Below, piece by piece: positions 1-11,330 of a DNA stretch of 64,000 nucleotides. Each line of letters opens with the position of its first letter. Position 1 is the first letter of the stretch. The notes under the pieces were generated by a model. It had not been told where the DNA came from and did not search any database. It was given only the letters and a program-made list of their open reading frames with translations. Origin of the DNA: Locusta migratoria. Lineage: Eukaryota; Arthropoda; Insecta; Orthoptera; Acrididae. Made by a program: the position numbers and the translations under genes. The stretch spans positions 356,439,168 through 356,503,167 of the forward strand of contig CM048744.1 in NCBI GenBank assembly GCA_026315105.1. Reading direction: 5' to 3'.

Positions 1-74
1 ACTGTGCTACTCGGTATTTTTCACATGAGCAACACTGCCAGAGGCGCAAGAAGTGGAAAGTCATAGATAAAAAT

Positions 75-152
75 CCTAGGACCTGGCGGAGATCGAACCC
101 GTGACCTTTGGATTTGTAATCTGGCACTCTACCACCGTGCAACGAAGACGCA
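75..152 (-). mobile_element. tRNA-derived SINE fragment
   Basis: On the minus strand this reads like the 3' two thirds of a tRNA. It has a good B-box (GGGTTCGATCTC) and a poorer A-box side (GGTGGTAGAGTGCC). The left flank carries no tRNA-like sequence, so this is a SINE head fragment and not a functional tRNA gene. The isotype is not clear. Confidence 0.5.
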
Positions 153-220
153 CTTGTAATTTGTAGTGATTTATGAATTAACTCAAGAGAATTATGTATA
201 TATTGTATTTCCTCTTGTTA

Positions 221-1108
221 AGAGTAAAACGAAGGTAATGGAATGTAATGTCAGAAAATCAGGCGATGCTGAAAGAATTAGATTAGGTAATGAGACAATA
301 AAAGTAGTAGATTAATTCTGTTATTTGGGTAGCAAGATAACTTCTGATGGCTGAAGTAAAGAAGATATTAAATGCAGAATGGCTATGGGGAGAAAAGTAT
401 TTCTAAAGAAGCGAAACTTGTTAACATCTAATATTAATTTAAATGTTAGGAGCCGGCCCGGTGGCCGAGGGGATTGAGGCGCTCCAGTCACGATCTGCAC
501 GGCCACTACGGTCGGGGGTTCGAATCCCCCCTCGGGCATGGATATTTGTGGCGTCCTTAGGATTAGCTAGTTCATAAGTAGTTTGTAAGTTTAGGGACTA
601 ATGACCCCGTAGTTAAGTCCCATAAGCTATACAAACATTTGAACATTTTTAAATGTTAGGAAGTCCTTTCTGAAAGCATTTGTCTGGAGTGTAGTATTGT
701 ATGACATTGAAACGTGGACGATAAGGAGTTCAGACAAAAAGATTATAGAAGCTTTTGAAATATGGTGCTACAGACGAATGATGAAGATTAGATGGGTAGA
801 TCACGTGACTAATGAGGAGGTGCTTAACCGAATTGGGGAGAAAAGGAGTTTCTGCCTATCCTGACAAAGAGAAGGGAGAGATTAGTAAAACATTCTGAGA
901 CATCAAGGAAATGTCAACTTAGCATTAGAAGGAAGTGTGTGGGGTAAAAATCGTAGAGCGAGACCGAGGGACGAATAAAGTAAGCAGATTCAAAAGGATG
1001 TAGGTTGTCGAACGTATTCTCAGATGAAGAGACTTGCACAGGACAGGGTAGCATGGAGAGCTGCATCAAACCAGTCTGCGGACTGAAGACCACAACAACA
1101 ACAACAAC
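221..1108 (+). mobile_element. RTE-type LINE, 3' fragment with (AAC)n tail
   Basis: The sequence encodes, with stops and frameshifts, the C-terminal part of the same reverse transcriptase found at 32255-35326: KSKT-V-MEC, then GDAE-IRLGNETIK, CYLGSKIT and RCRMAMGRK-like blocks. It ends in the short (AAC)n tail at 1091-1108 that is typical of RTE-clade LINEs. The fragment is 5'-truncated and inactive. A SINE sits inside it at 451-650 with a perfect 10-bp TSD, so the LINE is the older insertion. Confidence 0.8.
451..650 (+). mobile_element. tRNA-derived SINE, family A
   Basis: The tRNA-like head has an A-box (TGGCCGAGGGG) and a B-box (GGTTCGAATCC). A conserved body follows (TTAGGGACTAATGACCCCG) and the copy ends in ACATTTGAACATTTTT. 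A perfect 10-bp TSD, AAATGTTAGG, lies at 441-450 and 651-660. This is one of at least ten copies in the window. The head resembles class II tRNAs (Leu/Ser-like), but the isotype is not certain. Confidence 0.92.
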
Positions 1109-2769
1109 TGTATTTTCTGCCTTAAGTACACATACATAAAGAAAACGCAGTTCGATTCTGATGTAAATAGCGCCACATGTAATACATAGTTTTGCGTGTT
1201 TAATGGAAGACAACAGTGATATTTAAATAATCTAAACCGCTGTAAACAGAAGGGCAACACTTGCTGCGTCACCATCCAGAAGCGTACTTCCCCGTCAAAT
1301 TCAGCAACAGTTCGTGAATTAACTGGCCTGCTATCAAAGGAGCCTAGGCTTATCGTGTGCTGGCAGAAAATCATGGCTTTCTCTCATATTACTGTGCTTT
1401 GAAACTAGTAAGAAACTGCTTTTACTAGAAATTCACTTGCGCTCGCACGAAGACTGAAGCCAATGTAGTGAACATATTTGTCTTTCCCTCTTGGGAAACG
1501 TTACAAAGACAGTTCCATTAAGTCAGATTTGTTACAGTATTTACAGATGCTTTCAATCACGGGGATTTGGTACTTTCTACCGCTTCTGCGTGTCTGTGTG
1601 TGAATTTTAGAATTTTTTGTACTTGCAAAAACATCCAGGGTAGTAAAGTAATCATTTTTGTGGTGATGGTACCTACAGTAACAGCTCATTAAGGAACAAG
1701 AAATATTTTTCGCAAATTTGAAACGGTATTGAATCGCGAAGTGTTTTAGGTTGGTTGTGTAGCATAAACAGTGCAAAGAAGAAGACAGCTGCAGATTATC
1801 TGACTATTGATGCAGAAATGGTTGTTCGCAAAATTTAGTTTCCATACGTACACCGTGGAGTAGAATCATTGAAGTATTTCTAAGGCTTTGCTGACTATTT
1901 CCTTAGTAAGGAAATATGTCTAATGATAATAAAAATCTTTTTTGTAAACCCATTGGCTTGTTCTTCCTTTTCTCCACAACCAGGACCATCATTTTCCATC
2001 AGGCAGTTCTACAGCTAGGCGGAGAGTTGACAACAGCTGTTGGAATAGCTGTGGCTCTTTTCAAGTTGAAATAAAATATGACAGCGAAATATAAGAGCAG
2101 TTTTATCCGACTTTATGTAAAATGTGCTTTGCATAAATTACGCCTAGATGTGAGGTGAAAGCAGAGCATTTCCAATCAGTAGTATACACTTCCTATGATT
2201 CGTGTAACACTCTAGACTGACAGATTTGAAGTGTATAAGAAATTTGTATCGATCTTCCTTAACATAGTTATAAAATAGAGTTATGTTGAAATATGAATGT
2301 CAATGATTAGAAATGTCTCTGGTGAATCAACATTTTCAGTGAGTTTGTTTATGTTATGCAGTTTGTTACTGCAGAAAGAATTGCTTAGTGGAATAATGAA
2401 AGAAAGTAAATTCATTTGAGATGGGTACAAAAGTTTCAGATTTTCTCCTCTCACCATTCAGAAACTTTTCTAACCTAGTAGAATTTGGATCATCAGCGCT
2501 AGGTGTTACTGCACTGTAGAGAGAATTTTTGCAAGCATGAACATAACACAGACATAAAAATAGAAAGTTGAAACACTGAATGCATTGGTGCTCCCAAAAA
2601 TAAATTAAAAATATAGTTTCCCAGCGTTGTTCAATTACTTGAACCAGAATCAGTAATTTTTGTCTAATACCAGTTTTTTTAGATATATAATGTTATAATT
2701 GTTTTGGTGTTTATATAAAAGGAGTGTCTTACGTAATATTATTTAGTATGTTGTGAAAATATTGCCTTT
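1109..2769. other. No gene recognised
   Basis: AT-rich sequence with only short open frames that lack recognisable domains. I saw no clear terminal repeats or tRNA boxes. It may be old degraded repeat or host intergenic or intronic sequence. Confidence 0.5.
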
Positions 2770-3357
2770 CCAGAATGAAACTGATACGAAACTTACTGGC
2801 AGATTAAAAATTGTGTGCCGGAACCGGGACTCGAACCTGGGACCTTTGCCTTTCGCGGGGAAACGCTCTCCCGTCTGTGCTATCCCGGCACGCTTCACGA
2901 TCCGTCGTCACAACTTTACTTCCGCCAGTACCTCGCCCCCTACTTTCCAAACTTCACAGAAATTCTGCGAAAGTTACAAAACTAGCACTCCTGGAAGAAA
3001 GGATGTGGTAGAGAAATGGTTTAGCCACAGCCTAAGGGTTCTGGCACAAAATTTTAATCTGCCAGGAAGTTTCTTAACAGCGCACACTCTGCTGCAGACT
3101 GAAAGTTTAATTCTGGAAACAAGACTAAACCACATCACCACATCCTTTCATCCAGGAATGCTAGACTTGCAAGTTTCGCAGAACTTCTGTGAAGTTTGGA
3201 AAGTAGGGGGCGAGGTAGTGGCGGAAGTAAAGTTGTGAGGACGGACCGTGAAGCGTGCTCTGATAGCTCAGACGGTAAAGCGCTTGTGCGCGAAACGCAA
3301 AGGGCTCAGGTTCGAATCGCAGTTCCGGCACACAATTTTAATCAGTCAAGAAGTTTA
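2770..3357. mobile_element. tRNA-bearing fold-back repeat (family B), complete
   Basis: Two inverted arms of roughly 260 bases. The left arm reads from CTTACTGGCAGATTAAAA through a reverse-oriented tRNA-like segment. The right arm ends in a forward tRNA-like segment with B-box GGTTCGAATCG followed by CACACAATTTTAATCAGTC. The inner segments (near 2985-3040 and 3125-3165) are also complementary. The arms are diverged, so the copy is old. Other family B copies lie at 5668-5953, 26394-26700, 37367-38335, 44372-44722 and 55026-55192. Confidence 0.8.
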
Positions 3358-4370
3358 TCATAATGAATACGTAGATTACTCTCATGACTACATTTAGTTT
3401 ATTAGTAACAAAAACATAAGTAAGGTCTTAATTCAAGGCCTAATGTAAAGCTAGTTTAAAAAATCAGTTGAAAAATGTCCTGTTTGCAGCTTCAGAAAAC
3501 ATAATCAAATCACTGTGGTTCCATTCACAGGCGGCAGACTTCTACGACACAGGACCGATTGTCGAAAAATAGCTATATGATATTTTACCGTGATCGGCAC
3601 GATGAACTAAGTTAAGACTCCCCAAATATGTTGGCAACTTGTCGATAGTGCTGCGGGTAACCTCTCTGACAGAAGAGCGGTTTGATCTGTGCAGTCGGAC
3701 GGCGGATGAGAAGGAAAACACGTGGTGTGACAGGAGAGGTGGCGAGTGCGTCACTTGTCGATACCGATCGCTGAGTGGGAGCGCGTGGCGGTACAAGCAG
3801 GTTGGCCGCAGACAGGCGATGGAGAGAAGAGACGGTACCTGAGAGGAAGCCGGGTGGTTGTGCCTACGTGGAATACGTGGTTCCTGGTAAAGCGTAATGA
3901 GTGCTGCACCACCTATGTGGCGTTAATTGTGGAACCTTGATGTATGGATTATATTACATAAGCCGTAGTGGGCAGACACTAGTTACAATTTTCATACTGG
4001 TTCCGACCGTAAATAGATGCCTGCTCGGGTACCTAGTTCTTGGTGAACACTAGTTGCGACTATTCTGTGTTTTCACTGATATATCTATGATATTTATTTG
4101 CATTGTGTGTGATGTGATGGGCCTTCAACGCAATTGGCATTTCTTAATGTGTGAAAGGTGGAGGCTCATATGAATGAAAAGGAACATGAAGGCCCATAAC
4201 AAGGGTGTTGATAATACAAGGACGGCACTGAGCACATCCGGCAGTTGTGAAAAAAAGGGAAGGGACCGTTCTGATGAAGTTACGTTATTCATATCTTTAT
4301 GTATGGTAATTTGTTCTTGTCTGAATGAACTAGATTAGTAGGATATTGATATTGGTTTGACAAACTCAAG
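3358..4370. other. No gene recognised
   Basis: Open frames of 60-84 codons here overlap on both strands and show no family signature. The piece around 3640-3900 is somewhat GC-richer and could be part of an unclassified repeat. Confidence 0.45.
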
Positions 4371-4374
4371 GAAC

Positions 4375-4732
4375 TGGGAGTATTATATGCATATTTGCTG
4401 CATGATAATCGCGTACATTGTTTTCCTTGGTTTATAAATTATGTAATGAAGAGAGTATTGAACAAGTTATTTGTGGTCAGGGTTTATGAAGGTAATTGAT
4501 TTGTATAATCGCAAGGAACCAGTGTTCGTTTGTTGCTCGGACTGAGGTATTTAATTTGTAACTGAGAGTATGACATGTATATTATGGAGTGTGAGAATTG
4601 CGCACCTTGTCTTCTTGGTTCATAATTTATATAATGCAGACAGTATTGTACAAGTTATTGGTGGACAAGGTCGAGGGTTTTCGATTGTGAGCCAGTGTTC
4701 ATTTGTTGCTCAGATTAAAGTATTTAATTGTA
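4375..4732 (+). repeat. Two-copy diverged tandem duplication
   Basis: Two units of about 175-190 bases in direct orientation share CTTGGTT-ATAA-TTAT, GTATTG-ACAAGTTAT and CCAGTGTTC-TTTGTTGCTC, each followed by TATTTAATT. Unit one spans about 4375-4558 and unit two about 4566-4732. The duplication is old. No coding function is apparent. Confidence 0.7.
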
Positions 4733-4824
4733 TATATATGTGTATCAGTGGTTATGACTCAATCAGCTGTCCAACCCTTGTAAATTTGGTACCCAGTACC
4801 ACGCTACAATATATATATATGTAT

Positions 4825-4825
<1 letters not shown>

Positions 4826-4888
<63 letters not shown>

Positions 4889-4892
4889 TGTG
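4826..4892 (+). repeat. (GT)n microsatellite
   Basis: A nearly uninterrupted GT tract preceded by (AT)n. Open frames across it encode only Cys-Val or Thr-His repeats and are artefacts. Confidence 0.98.
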
Positions 4893-5525
4893 TTTTGTTT
4901 CAAAAGAGAAAAAAGGGAGCTTACTTTCTCGTAGTATCCCAAATGCCCGAGTCGGGGATGTGGGCGAACGCTGGCGGTACTGAACCTAGTTCTGAAAGAA
5001 TCAGAGTTTAATGCTTCATTAAGCAACAAGGCCGCCTTTCTCTGCTGTTCGGTGGACCAGAAAGTAATTCCCTCTCTGACTTTACTTTCGTATGGATACA
5101 TCATTACCGTTGCGCAACCCAGCTGATTTTCGCGATCTGGCATCAAGCCACGAACGGCTAATGAGCATCGTGGGACGATGTGTTAGTCTTTAAATATACT
5201 CAGTGAATCTCTGACCATCTTGAAGCCATCTTTCTTCCGAAGTGTGTGAGCAGAGAACAGCAATCTGTTCCGTCACTTTGCGATAGGCATCGCAACTCTG
5301 CTGTGAGAAACGTTTAAAAGGTGACATCGATCTTATAAACTCGTGTCTGTCTGCAATAGTACCTTACGAACTCCATTGCTCCATTCTGCATTCTGTAGGA
5401 TATCATATGTTGTTTTCAGTATTTTCTAATAATGCCTCCCACAAAAAAATTTCAAAACAGTAAATTTTTTATACAGTATACACTCAGGAACAAATCGAAA
5501 AATATTTAAAAATTTCTTACTTGAG
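4893..5525. other. No gene recognised
   Basis: Unassigned sequence between the GT microsatellite and the nested SINE. No domains, terminal repeats or tRNA boxes stand out. Confidence 0.45.
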
Positions 5526-5535
5526 CATGTGAGAC

Positions 5536-6022
5536 GGCCGCGGCAGAGTGGCCGAGCGCATTGAGGCGCTATGCTACGATGAGCGAGCCCGTTCCCCGTC
5601 GGAGGTTCGAGTCCCCCGTCGGGCATGGATGTTTGTGCCGTCTTTAGTATAAGCTAGCTCATAAGTTGAAACTTCCTGGCAGATTAAAATTGTGTGCCGG
5701 AACCGGGACTCGAAACTGAGACCTTTGCCTTTCGAGTGCAAGCGCTCTACCGACTGAGCTATCCCGACACGACTCACGATGCCGCCTCACAACTTTACTT
5801 CCGCCAGTACTTCGCCTCCTACTTTCCAGAGCGCTTTCCCGCGAAAGGCAAAGGTCCCAGGTTCGAGTCCCGGTTCCGGCACACACTTTTAATCTGCCAG
5901 GAAATTTCATATCAGCGCACACTCCGCTGCAGAGTGAAAAGTTTCATTCCAGTTCATAAGTTTTTTGTAAGTTTAGGGACTGATGACCCAGTTAAGTCCC
6001 TTAAGCTTGACAAACATTTGAA
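5536..6022 (+). mobile_element. Family A SINE split by a nested fold-back
   Basis: The head (5536-5630) carries a tRNA-like A-box (TGGCCGAGCGC) and B-box (GGTTCGAGTCC). The body resumes at 5954 and ends at 6022. A 10-bp TSD, CATGTGAGAC, flanks the whole at 5526-5535 and 6023-6032. The interruption at 5668-5953 has its own TSD (TCATAAGTT), so the insertion order is clear: SINE first, fold-back second. Confidence 0.88.
5668..5953. mobile_element. tRNA-bearing fold-back (family B), short form
   Basis: The left arm begins with AAACTTCCTGGCAGATTAAA. The right arm ends with the complementary TTTTAATCTGCCAGGAAATT followed by TCCGCTGCAGAGTGAAA. Each arm carries a tRNA-like segment in opposite orientation; the B-box GGTTCGAGTCC is on the right. 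The centre is shorter than in the copy at 2770-3357. The TSD TCATAAGTT lies at 5659-5667 and 5954-5962. Confidence 0.82.
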
Positions 6023-6066
6023 CATGTGAGACGACAATTTGGATTGCTTATTCAGTCGAGGTGTCC

Positions 6067-6270
6067 AAAACAATGTTCAAATTTTTGTAAATCTATCGGA
6101 CCAAACTGCGTGGTCATCAGTCCGTAGCTTACAAACTACTTAAACCTAGGTAAACTAACCTAAGGACAAACACACACACCCATGCCCCAGGGAGGACTCG
6201 AACGTCCACGGCGAGCAACCGCTCGCTCCGCAGCGAGACGGTTTAGACCGCTCGGCTACTCCACCGCGAA
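6067..6270 (-). mobile_element. tRNA-derived SINE, family A subtype 2
   Basis: Minus-strand SINE with head GGTGGAGTAGCCGAGCGG, B-box region CGTTCGAGTCC and body CTACGGACTGATGACCACGC. Its tRNA-like head differs from ordinary family A while the tail is related. An imperfect TSD (CGAGGTGTCCA / CGAGATGTCCA) starts at 6057 and 6271. It interrupts a transposase remnant. Confidence 0.88.
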
Positions 6271-6280
6271 CGAGATGTCC

Positions 6281-6620
6281 ACATCGTGACACTGTACGTG
6301 ATGTAATTCTTAGGTTCAGTTCATGATGCACCACGAACTGGTAGGCCCACGGTTTTAACAGAACAGAATCTCGACAACATTTCGGACACCGCTTTGGGGA
6401 GTCCAACAAAATCAGGAAGAAAATTATCATAAGAGACTATGACAGTACAGAAAGCCGTAATCGGAGAACTGGCGCTATATCCGTATAAAAGTGCTGCACT
6501 GCAACAATTACATTGTATAGACCATACGAAAAGAATAGCATATTGTGAATCGTTTCAGCGATTTATTAACAGTCATAAAGTTGGTGCTTTAGATCGGACA
6601 TTTTTCACTGACGAGGCTGA
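6281..6620 (+). pseudogene. Tc1/mariner-type transposase remnant
   Basis: Fragments of a DDE transposase: a linker-like block DAPRTGRPTVLTEQNL, then LALYPYKSAALQQL and the first catalytic block FFTDEA, where D would be the first acidic residue. Stops and deletions break the frame. The catalytic C-terminal half is missing: after FTDEA an open frame runs on to about 6948 with no recognisable family. The blocks resemble insect IS630/mariner-like transposases of the type whose C-terminal half is at 22826-23371. Confidence 0.65.
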
Positions 6621-7880
6621 AAGACCACCGTTAATTATAAAATTAATTCTAGGGGCAAGGAGCCAGTTGAAAGTTTACTTTAAACATGTAATTCTGGCCG
6701 TAAAAAAACCGCTAAAGGATTCGAGTGAACTACTAACTACTTCCTGCAACATAATCTTGTTCCCTGGCCCAAAATTTAGAACTGACTCAAAATTTACTTT
6801 AGCAGCAGAAAGACAGAGACGGTGGCCAACACACATCGTAGATCACGAGAATTACACACAATCATTGATATATAAGCCACCCCGAACTAAACCATTTCAT
6901 AAAGGTGGCTGTGAGAATATTTATGGCGCAACGGAATTAAAAATATGATAATATGCATCTGAATTTGTTCTCAGCGCTATGAAAAACAACATTAAATAAA
7001 AGGGGAGGGTATTCATTAACTAATATACATAAGTAGAACAATATTTCACTGATAATAACCTATTTATTCAGCTCAAAAGTGAGCAAATGGGGGAACCAAT
7101 TTTGTTAAACAACAAAAATGCATCCCATTAACGGCTAACTTTAATCTGAACTGAACACCGTCGGGGGAGGGATTTACAATCAACAAGCATTGAGCCACTC
7201 ACACGCGCGAAGCAAAGCGAAATCATCCAACTCAGCGTGCTGATACAAAGCAGAAGCAGGCGCCGCTATCGTAGGCGAAATTCAGCGAACCAGGATATAC
7301 CACACAACACGATAAAAAATAAACTTCGCAGGTCGCTCTGGTCTGTCCTTCTTTACTTGAGATGGTACGCGATAATAGCAAGATTAATTTCCATTCAAAT
7401 CAAACCGTGAGCATGCAGACTTACTGAGACACATGGCACGTGTCTGCTATATTACTTATTTGCACCCCGCTGAAGGCGAAGTGGTTAAAGATCACATTCA
7501 TTAAAAAAAACATTGGAATCACAGATTACGAAGGAAGAATACACAACTGGTGTGTGAGCAGTGGCGAGAACTCAAGTGACTAGCTATAAACCCTTTAAGT
7601 CGGAGTTCGGAACCACGTAGTTCCGAAAACCAGTAAAAATACAAAAATTCAATTTCGGAAATGTGTAGGATATAATAAGGAAGCTGAAGAAATACAGTTA
7701 GATGCGATTGGGAAGATTTTACACGGAGTGACGAAGTCCAGTCTTCATAAATCAGAAAAGTCGGAGTTTGTGGTGAGTTTACAATCTGGTAGTATTCTTA
7801 AATCAAGGTTATCTGATATCTGTAGTTCAGCATATGGTTAATACACAGGGATTTTCTTATAAGAGTTATATACTGTATTA
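6621..7880. other. No gene recognised
   Basis: The first 330 bases continue an open frame of unknown character. The rest is unassigned AT-rich DNA with no clear repeats. Confidence 0.45.
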
Positions 7881-8148
7881 CAGTGGCGTAACTATTGGGG
7901 GAGGGATGAGGGGGATAGAACCACCCCCCCCCAGAACCCGAAAAAAATCGTATAACAGCAATCTGGTAAAGGTAAAGATTCGAAACCTGAGGTGTTTTGC
8001 CGTAAGCTTTCATTGCATGGGAGTGAATTAGTTTCTTCAGCGGGAGTGGTAGATGGTAATCTGTCTGGAAGCTCACTAAAATTTTGCTCGTCAAGCAGAT
8101 CTAATCTACCCCCCCCCCCCCCCCGCCCAAAGCCTAGTTACGCCACTG
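7881..8148. mobile_element. hAT-type MITE
   Basis: Terminal inverted repeats CAGTGGCGTAACTA / TAGTTACGCCACTG with a perfect 8-bp TSD, CTGTATTA, at 7873-7880 and 8149-8156. It is 268 bases long with no transposase coding and contains subterminal runs of C. An 8-bp TSD with a CAGNG-type terminus is characteristic of hAT non-autonomous elements. Confidence 0.92.
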
Positions 8149-8219
8149 CTGTATTAGAGTGTTGTCTATATGCAAATTTACAGTCTTTAGGTGTTTCCCT
8201 GAGTGGTCTGTTACGTTTA

Positions 8220-8790
8220 AACCCGGTCGCTAGCTTACACAGCGACACGAATGTGCTGCTACCCTTACGCGCCCAGCAAGGCGGGACAAGCGGAGCTCGC
8301 CGCTGTGGAGGGACTTAGCGGACACAGTGTACAGTTAAAATGCAAATACTCGCGCAGCCACAATTCACTGCTGCTGCACCTCCCTTCGACCTGACTTAAA
8401 ATCACAGTGAAATGTCGGCCACGTCGCTTAAAACCCAGACGAAACGCTGGTCGACGTAGCACGGCAACCGCGACAGACGGGCGTCTGGTGCAGGTCAGGC
8501 CTGATACGCGGTCGTCGACCCCTCTGGCCGGTGGCTGGTCCGCATCCTCCGTGGCGGCGCGGCGGTAGCGCCTAATTGAATCCCGCGCAGAAATACGGCG
8601 CGAGTACAGCAGGGGTGGTGGGCAGACACGGCCAGGAATAGCTCTGCCTACTGCCAGGTACCGCGGCCAGCATCCGCCTCAACAGGGGGGGGGGGGGGGG
8701 CAGCAGGTGGCCGCGGCAGACGGCGTGGCGGCTGTCACCAGACACCAAAGCAGACAAGCACACTTTGTAGCGCCGCCGCTTACCCACCAG
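8220..8790. other. CpG-rich tract with G homopolymer
   Basis: CpG-rich compared with its AT-rich surroundings, with a run of about 16 G at 8686-8701. Overlapping open frames on both strands carry no recognised domain. It could be a CpG island, an exon or promoter fragment, or a GC-rich repeat. Confidence 0.4.
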
Positions 8791-8904
8791 TCCGCGTACG
8801 TCATCCTGCTCCTATATCATGCCCAATCGCTGCTCTGCAAACGCAGTTGCAAATCTACCAGCTTGGCCTCTAATACGAGCATGAACAGCATGACAGTAAT
8901 GGCG

Positions 8905-10515
8905 ATCATGCCCATGACAGCGCTGCTAAAACAGAGTTACTAAACATAGCTTCTAGAAACTCCTTCACCAAAGTAGACGAAACCAATGTTCCAGATTTCG
9001 AATTACGAACAGAGGTCGTAATGAGTACCGCAGAAGTAGATATCAGCGGAGTAGAGCAGCAACTAAAATCACTTAACAAGAACAAGTCTTTTGGTCCGGA
9101 CTGTATATCCATCAGATTATGCTCAAGCGATAGCTCCTTACTTAACAGCCTTATACAACCGCTCTCTCAAAGATGGATCTGTACCAAAAGTTGCACAGGT
9201 CACACCTATATTCAAAGGCAGTAGGAGTAATCCACTAAACTACAGGCCTATTTCATTGACGTCAATATGCAGCAGGGTTTTGGAACATATCCCCCATTCA
9301 AATATTATGAATTATCTCGAACAGAACGATCTACAGACCCAAGGTCAACACGGATTTAGAAAATATCGTTCATGCGAAACACAACTAGCTCTTGGGTGCT
9401 ATCGACAAAGGTTCGCAAATCGATTCCGTATTTCTTGATTTCCAGAAAGCTTGTGACACCGTACCTCACAAACGGCTTTTAATCAAATTGCGTGGTTATG
9501 GTATATCGCCACAAATTAGCGATTGGATAGGGGATTTCTTGTCAGAGAGGACACAGTTCGTAGTAATCGATGGTAAGGCATCGACTAAAACAGAGGTGAT
9601 ATCGGGCGTTCCACAGGGTAGTGTTATTGGTCCTCTGCTATTCCTTATTTACATAAACGATTTAGGGGAAAATCTAAGTAGCTCTCTTAGGTTGTTTGCA
9701 GATGACGCCGCCATTTACCGTCTAGTAAAATCATCTGATGATCAAAGCCAACTGCAGAACGATCTGAAAATGGTATCACTATGGTATATAAATTGGCAAT
9801 TCAGTCTAAATAATGAGAACTGTGAAGTCGTGCACATGAGTACGAACAGAATTCGTTAAACTTTGTTTACAAGATAAATCAATCAAAAGTGAAGGCCGTA
9901 AACTCCACAAAATACCTAGGAATTACTATGACTTCAGACTTAAACTGGAAAGAACACGCAGATAATGTCGTGGGAAAGGCGAACCAGAGACTGCGTTTTA
10001 TTGGCAGAACCCTTAAAAGATGCATCAGAACTACAAATTAAACTGCATACATTACGCTTGTCCGTCCATTTTTGGAGTATTGCTGCCCAGTGTGGGATCC
10101 TTATCAGGTGGGTTTGACGCAGGACATCGAAAGAGTCCAAAGAAGGGCAGCTCGGTTTGTATTGTCACGATACAGGGGAGACAGTGTTACGGAAATGATG
10201 CAGGATCTGGGATGGAAATCATTACAACAACGGCGCTTATCGCTGCGGCGTGGGCTACTTACGAAACTCCAATCGCCAACATTCTCCTCCGAATGCGAAA
10301 GTATGTTGCTGATACCAACTTACATAGGTAGAAATGATCATCAGAATAAAATGCGAAGAAATAGGGGGTCGAACGGTGAGATACAGGTGTTCTTTCTTCC
10401 CGCGCGCTATTCGAGAATGGAATGGGAGATATATAGTATAACGATGGTTCGATGAACCCTCTGCCAGACACTTAGATGTGATTTGCAGGGTATCCCATGT
10501 AGATGTAGAAGAGAC
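8905..10515 (+). mobile_element. CR1/L2-type LINE, 5'-truncated pseudogene
   Basis: Encodes the reverse transcriptase in order: a pre-palm block (VTPIFKGS then NYRPISLTSICSRVLEH), GFRKYRSCETQLA, the palm block FLDFQKACDTVPHKRLL, GVPQGSVIGPLLFLIYIND, and the FADD catalytic motif (9698-9709). The thumb/C-terminal block contains VQRRAARFVLSRY. The frame shifts near 9395 and 9860 and stops occur near 10040. The endonuclease domain is absent. The 3' end near 10495-10515 has the ATGTAG repeat tail of this LINE group. A related copy lies at 56948-58612 on the other strand. Confidence 0.88.
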
Positions 10516-10662
10516 CGAGGTATCCCACGCTGAAAACAAACCCGCGGCTACGTTATTTCGGTCATCTCGTGAACGAAACATATACAGTGCCACCACACGG
10601 GACCAAATCCTCATTAATTAGACCAATAGACACCTTCGGCCGTTAATATTGTAAATTATATA

Positions 10663-11323
10663 CCGGGTGATCAAAAAGTTAGTATAAATTTGAAAAACTT
10701 AATAAATGACGGAATAATGTAGATAGAGAGGTAAAAATTGACATACATGCTTGGAATGACATGGGGTTCTATCAAAACAAAAGAGACAAAAGTATTGCTA
10801 GACGCGTGTAACATCTCTTGCGCGCGTCGTTTAGTGACGATAGTGTGCTCAGCAGCCACTTTCGTCATGCTTGGCCTCCCATGTCCCCTGACCTCAGTCC
10901 GTGCGATTACTGGCTTTAGGGTTACCTGAAGTCGCAAGTGTATCGTGATCGACCGACATCTCTAAGGATGCTGACAGACAACATCCGACGCCAATGCCTC
11001 ACCTTAACTCCGGACATGCGTTACAGTTATGTTCACAACATTATTCCTCGACTACAGCTACTTTTGAGGAATGATGGTGAACATATTGAGCATTTCCTGT
11101 AAAGAACATCATTTTTGCTTTCTGTTACTTTGTTATGCTAATTATTGCTTTTCTGATCAGATGAACAGCCATCTGTCGGACATTTTTTGAACCCTTTTGT
11201 GTGTGTGTGTTCTAATAGAACCCCATGTCATTTCAAGCATGTGTGTCAATTATTACCTCTCTATCTACATTATTCCGTGATTTAATAAGTTTTCAAATTT
11301 ATACTGACTTTTTCATTACCCAG
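10663..11323 (+). mobile_element. Internally deleted Tc1/mariner-type element
   Basis: Ends CCGGGTGATCAAAAAGT and ACTTTTTCATTACCCAG, flanked by TA. The inverted ends extend for about 90 bases. The interior retains only the C-terminal transposase: HFRHAWPPMSPDLSPCDYWL, then YLKSQVYRDRPTSLRML, ending in GEHIEHFL. The third catalytic acid is the D of SPCDY. The N-terminal half and first two acids are deleted. The copy at 21790-22423 has the same internal deletion, so this is a non-autonomous subfamily. Confidence 0.85.
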
Positions 11324-11330
11324 TATATAT

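Noticed and set aside
75..152. Functional tRNA genes at the many tRNA-like segments
   Set aside because: They sit inside SINE or fold-back repeats, are often mutated in the B-box or T-loop, and lack poly-T terminators. The best cloverleaf (14248-14319) also has a deviant T-loop.
4570..5146. Open frames rich in Cys-Val or Thr-His across the GT tract
   Set aside because: They are translations of a dinucleotide repeat. The same applies near 36200, 42019, 51494 and 51683.
7798..8462. Overlapping open frames of 65-108 codons around 8 kb
   Set aside because: They run across the hAT MITE boundary and the C/G homopolymers and have no conserved domain on either strand.
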